A stretch of 64,000 nt of DNA, taken from NCBI RefSeq assembly GCF_051401765.1, contig NW_027480423.1:17360001-17424000 (forward strand), read 5' to 3'. Shown here in pieces: positions 59,596-64,000 of this stretch. The translations under genes and the position numbers were made by a program. Every line of letters starts with the position of its first letter. The first letter of the stretch is position 1. The stretch comes from Calliopsis andreniformis. Its lineage: Eukaryota; Arthropoda; Insecta; Hymenoptera; Andrenidae. Below the pieces are notes generated by a model. It ran no database searches and had not been told where the DNA came from. It saw nothing but the letters and a program-made list of their open reading frames with translations.

Positions 59596-62583
59596 TAGAG
59601 TGAAGCCCACGTTGCCCGGAAAGGAGAAATGGCCATCACGTTCAAACTGGTTGCAATTAATCCTTTTATACGATGGAAAAGCTGTTGTATTTATATCGTA
59701 TTTTATGCTTCTGGCGTTTACTTCTAAGGACCAAACTATTCGATCTGGTGGAGCAACGCCCTAGAGTGGAGCCTAGGTTCCTCGGAATGTGGAAATGACC
59801 ATAACTTTCACACTGGTTGCAATTATTCGTTTTATACGATGGAAACGCTGTTGTATTTATATTGTATTTTATGCCTCTGGCGTTGACTTCTAAGGCCGTA
59901 GCTATTAGATGTGGTGGAGCAACGCCCTAGAGTGACGCCTAGGGTGCTTGGAACGTAGAAATGACCATTACTTTCACACTGGTGGCAATTATTCGTTTTA
60001 TACGATGGAAAAGCTGTTGTGTTTATATCGTATTTTATGCTTCCGGCGTTGACTTCTTAGGCCGTAACTATTCGGTCTGGTGGAGCAACGCCCTGGAGTG
60101 AAACCTAGGTTGCCCGGAACGTAGAATTGGCCATCACTTTCAAACTGGTTGCAATTATTCCTGTTATATGGTGGAAACACTGTTGTATTTTTTTTGCATT
60201 TTATGATTCGGGCGTTGACTTCTAAGGGCCTAACTATTCAATCTGTTGGAGCAACGCCCTAGGGTGAAGCCTAGGTTGCTCGGAAAGTAGAAATGACCAT
60301 AAGTTTCATACTGGTTGCAATTATTCGTTTTATACGATGGAAAAACTGTTGTATTTATATTGTATTTTATGCTTCTGGCGCTGACTTCTAAGGCACTAAC
60401 TATTCGATCTGGTGGAGCAACGCCCTAGAGTGAAGCCTAGGTTGCCCGGAAGGTAGAATTGGCCCTCACTGTCAAACTGGTTGCAATTATTCGTTTTATA
60501 CGATGGAAAGACTGTTGTATTTATATTGTATTTTATGCTGCTGGCGTTGACTTCTAAGGCACTAACTATTCGATCTGGTGGAGCAACGCCCTAGAGTGAA
60601 GCCTAGGTTGCCCGGGACGTAGAATTGGCCATCACTTTCAAACTAGTTGCAATTATTCCTGTTATATTATGGAAACACTGTTGCATTTTTATTGCATTTT
60701 ATGCTTCGGGCGTTGACTTCTAAGGCCCTAACTATTCAATCTGTTGGAGCAACGCCCTAGGGTGAAGCCTAGGTTGCTCGGAAAGTAGAAATGACCATAA
60801 GTATCATACTGGTTGTAATTATTCGTTTTATACGATGAAAAAACTGTTGTATTTATGTTGTATTTTATGCTTCTGGCGTTGACTTCTAAGGCCCTAGCTG
60901 TTCGATCTAGTGGAGCAACGCCCTAGCGTGAAGCCTAGGTTGCCCGGAACGTAGAATTGGCCATCACTTTCAAACTGGTTACAATTATTCGTTTTATACG
61001 ATGCAAACGCTATTGTATTTATATCGTATTTTATGCTTCTGGCGTTTACTTCGAAGGACCTAACTATTCGATCTGGTGGAGCAACGCGCTAGAGTGGGTC
61101 CTAGGTTGCTCGGAATGTAGAAATGACCATAACTTTCACACTGGTTGCAATTATTCGTTTTATACGATGGAAACGCTGTTGTATTTATATTGTACTTTAT
61201 GCCTCTGGCGTTGACTTCTAAGGCCGTAGCTATTAGATGTGGTGGAGCAACGCCCTAGAGTGAAGCCTAGGGTGCTCGGAACGTAGAAATGACCATTACT
61301 TTCACACTGGTTGCAATTATTCGTTTTATACGATGGAAAAGCTGCTGTATTTATATCGTATTTTATGCTTCTGGCGTTTACTTCTAAGGACCTAACTATT
61401 CAATCTGGTGGAGCAACGCCATAGGGTGAAGCCTAGGTTGCTCGGAAAGTAGAAATGACCATAAGTTTCATACTGGTTGCAATTATTCGTTTTATACGAT
61501 GGAAAAGCTGTTGTATTTATATTGTATTTTATGCTTCTGGCGTTGACTTCTAAGGCGCTAACTATTCGATCTGGTGGAGCAACGCCCTAGAGTGAAGCCT
61601 AGGTTGCCCGGGACGTAGAATTGGCCATCACTTTCAAACTGGTTGCAATTATTCCTGTTATATTATGGAAACACTGTTGTATTTTTATTGCATTTTATGC
61701 TTCGGGCGTTGACTTCTAAGGCCCTAACTATTCAATCTGTTGGAGCAACGCCCTAGGGTGAAGCCTAGGCTGCTCGGAAAGTAGAAATGACCATAAGTAT
61801 CATACTGGTTGCAATTATTCGTTTTATACGATGGAAAAACTGTTGTATTTGTATTGTATTTTATGCTTCTGGCGTTGACTTCTAAGGCCCTAGCTGTTCG
61901 ATCTAGTGGAGCAACGCCCTAGACTGAAGCCTAGGTTGCCTGGAACGTAGAATTGGCCATCACTTTCAAACTGGTTACAATTATTCGTTTTATACGATGC
62001 AAACGCTGTTGTATTTATATAGTATTTTATGCTTCTGGCGTTTACTTCTAAGGACCTAACTATTCGATCTGGTGGAGCAACGCCCTAGAGTGGATCCTAG
62101 GTTGCTCGGAATGTAGAAATGACCATAACTTTCACACTGGTTGCAATTACTCGTTTTATACGACGGAAAAGCTGTTGTATCTATATTGTATTTTATGCTT
62201 CTGGCGTTGACTTCTACGGCACCAACTATTCGATCTGGTGGAGCAACGCCCTAGAGGGAAGCCTAGGTTGCCCGGGACGTAGAATTGGCCATCACTTTCA
62301 AACTGGTTGCAATTATTCGTGTTATATTATGGAAACACTGTTGTATTTTTATTGCATTTTATGCTTCGGGCGTTGACTTCTAAGGCTCTAACTATTCAAT
62401 CTGTTGGAGCAACGCCCTAGGGTGAAGCCTAGGTTGCTCGGAAAGTAGAAATGGCCATAAGTATCATACTGGTTGCAATTATTCGTTTTATACGATGGAA
62501 CAACTGTTGTATTTATATTGTATTTTATTCTTCTGGCGTTGACTTCTAAGGCCCTAGCTGTTCGATCTAGTGGAGCAACGCCC
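59596..62583 (+). repeat. HOR unit 12, 18-mer of mixed ancestry
   Basis: The first four monomers (P Q R S, to about 60,190) follow the 24-mers. From tatgattcgggcg it follows unit 1: T U V2 W2 F at 60,260-61,089. Then come G (gagtgggtcctagg, tgtactttatgcc) and several monomers closer to the transition zone at 33.2-33.5 kb, before V (62,252) and W (62,418). The stretch 60,924-62,251 has more scattered differences than the other units, so the homogenised core ends within this unit. Confidence 0.85.
62368..62417 (+). other. Inverted repeat within monomers (example)
   Basis: Arms gggcgttg (62,368-62,375) and caacgccc (62,410-62,417) are perfect 8-bp complements around a 34-base loop. The same pair occurs in S, A and V-type monomers with a cgggcgttg word. 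Monomers with tctggcgttg keep a 7-bp pair at positions 118-124 and 159-165. Many P, Q and long-HOR monomers break it with ggcgttt or ggcgtgg. A hairpin or cruciform is possible, but an inverted repeat of this length can arise by chance. Confidence 0.45.
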
Positions 62584-64000
62584 TAGAGTGAAGCCCACGT
62601 TGCCCGGAAAGGAGAAATGGCCATCACGTTCAAACTGGTTGCAATTAATCCTTTTATACGATGGAAAAGCTGTTGTATTTATATCGTATTTTATGCTTCT
62701 GGCGTTTACTTCTAAGGACCAAACTATTCGATCTGGTGGAGCAACGCCCTAGAGTGAAGCCTAGGTTCCTCGGAATGTGGAAATGACCATAACTTTCACA
62801 CTGGTTGCAATTATTCGTTGTATACGATGGAAACGCTGTTGTATTTATATCGTATTTTATGCCTCTGGCGTTGACTTCTTAGGCCGTACCTATTCGGTCT
62901 GGTGGAGCAACGCCCTGGAGTGAAACCTAGGTTGCCCGGAACGTAGAATTGGCCATCACTTTCAAACTGGTTGCAATTATTCCTGTTATATGATGGAAAC
63001 ACTGTTGTATTTTTTTTGCATTTTATGATTCGGGCGTTGACTTCTAAGGCCCTAACTATTCAATCTGTTGGAGCAACGCCCTAGGGTGAAGCCTAGGTTG
63101 CTCGGAAAGTAGAAATGACCATAAGTTTCATACTGGTTGCAATTATTCGTTTTATACGATGGAAAAACTGTTGTATTTATACTGTATTTTATGCTTCTGG
63201 CGCTGACTTCTAAGGCACTAACCATTCGATCTGGTGGAGCAACGCCCTAGAGTGAAGCCTAGGTTGCCCGGAAGGTAGAATTGGCCGTCACTGTCAAACT
63301 GGTTGCAATTATTCGTTTTATACGATGGAAAGACTGTTGTATTTATATTGTATTTTATGCTTCTGGCGTTGACTTCTAAGGCACTAACTATTCGATCTGG
63401 TGGAGCAACGCCCTAGAGTGAAGCCTAGGTTGCCCGGGACGTAGAATTGGCCATCACTTTCAAACTGGTTGCAATTATTCCTGTTATATTATGGAAACAC
63501 TGTTGCATTTTTATTGCATTTTATGCTTCGGGCGTTGACTTCTAAGGCCCTAACTATTCAGTCTGTTGGAGCAACGCCCTAGGGTGAAGCCTAGGTTGCT
63601 CGGAAAGTAGAAATGACCATAAGTATCATACTGGTTGCAATTATTCGTTTTATACGATGGAAAAACTGTTGTATTTATATTGTATTTTATGCTTCTGGCG
63701 TTGACTTCTAAGGCCATAGCTGTTCGATCTAGTGGAGCAACGCCCTAGCGTGAAGCCTAGGTTGCCCGGAACGTAGAATTGGCCATCACTTTCAAACTGG
63801 TTACAATTACTCGTTTTATACGATGCAAACGCTGTTGTATTTATATCGTATTTTATGCTTCTGGCGTTTACTTCTAAGGACCTAACTATTCGATCTGGTG
63901 GAGCAACGCGCTAGAGTGGATCCTAGGTTGCTCGGAATGTAGAAATGACCATAACTTTCACACTGGTTGCAATTATTCGTTTTATACGATGGAAACGCTG
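62584..64000 (+). repeat. HOR unit 13, partial at window edge
   Basis: Order: P, Q/R hybrid (62,750), S T U V2 W2-like F G, then cut by the window end. The hybrid starts as Q (ttcctcggaatgtgg, gaaacgctg) and ends as R (cttcttaggccg, cggtctgg), with a switch at about 62,862-62,880, removing one monomer. F and G at the end correspond to 33,197-33,528 and 60,924-61,255. Confidence 0.85.

Larger units (their letters stand above)
1..64000 (+). repeat. 166-bp satellite array spanning the window
   Basis: The landmark gagtgaagcctaggttgc, or a close variant, recurs every 166 bp from position 1 to the end (starts at 1, 167, 333, 499 and so on), giving about 385 monomers. All copies I checked have the same orientation and no other sequence interrupts them. 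Most length changes are 1-2 bp (for example 165 bp at 1,163 and 167 bp in C-type monomers), so the register holds across 64 kb. Arrays like this are typical of eukaryotic centromeric and pericentromeric heterochromatin; that location is inferred. The monomer family is not one I recognise. No coding function is supported. Confidence 0.98.
33858..64000 (+). repeat. Right domain: P-type HOR family
   Basis: Every unit begins with the P monomer (gaagcccacgttgcccgg, aaaggagaaatggcc). P starts at 33,858, 36,515, 37,677, 39,835, 41,827, 44,318, 45,646, 47,638, 48,966, 51,623, 55,610, 59,596 and 62,584. The intervals are 16, 7, 13, 12, 15, 8, 12, 8, 16, 24, 24 and 18 monomers. Equivalent monomers in different units are nearly identical while neighbouring types differ clearly, the hallmark of HOR organisation. 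All size changes are whole monomers, with a few base pairs from T-run length. Confidence 0.93.

Noticed and set aside
1..64000. CRISPR array
   Set aside because: Regular spacing could suggest one, but the whole 166-bp unit is repeated, with no unique spacers and no short constant repeat, and no cas genes are present.
1..64000. Naming the satellite as a known plant or animal centromere family
   Set aside because: The length is near that of several known families, but I do not recognise the sequence and length alone is not evidence. A search against satellite databases and the nucleotide collection would decide.

Overview
The whole 64 kb window is one head-to-tail satellite DNA array with a basic repeat (monomer) of 166 bp, about 385 copies, all in the same orientation. 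I find no credible gene, RNA gene, transposon, microsatellite block or other insertion. The consensus monomer is about 41% GC. The scale, the monomer length close to one nucleosome plus a short linker, and the higher-order repeat (HOR) organisation point to a eukaryotic centromeric or pericentromeric (or other heterochromatic) array. I do not recognise the monomer and cannot name the species or even choose safely between plant and animal. CpG is not depleted, yet nearly all frequent variant sites are CpG to TpG/CpA, which fits a genome with cytosine methylation.

Layout. (1) 1-13,329: oldest-looking part. Monomers differ strongly from each other and are overlaid by segmental duplications of 0.6-1.2 kb that recur 13, 16, 35 or about 41 monomers away. 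(2) 13,330-33,070: a very long HOR of 35-41 monomers (5.8-6.8 kb) in three copies; copies 2 and 3 share a nearly identical 5,808-bp tandem duplication. A partial fourth copy lies at 9,468-10,710. (3) 33,071-33,857: transition. (4) 33,858-64,000: a younger HOR family in which every unit starts with the same monomer (here called P). Unit lengths are 16, 7, 13, 12, 15, 8, 12, 8, 16, 24, 24 and 18 monomers, then a partial unit at the window edge. Two adjacent 24-mers (3,987 and 3,986 bp) are the most regular stretch.

Monomer types in domain 4 are named for use below: P Q R S T U V W form the 8-mer; P Q R S W' X Y Z A B V W the 12-mer; P Q R S W' X Y Z A B C D E V W the 15-mer; the 24-mer is P Q R S W' X Y Z A B C D E V M Y Z A B C D E V W. 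Hybrid monomers at several junctions show that the size differences arose by unequal exchange in register, always removing or adding whole monomers. One tract of about 410 bp in domain 4 (39,169-39,578) was copied from the long-HOR domain, so the domains still exchange sequence.

Coordinates and comparisons were read by eye. Identity statements are therefore qualitative unless a base count is given. Recurrent open reading frames of 60-115 codons are by-products of the repeat and were not annotated as genes.
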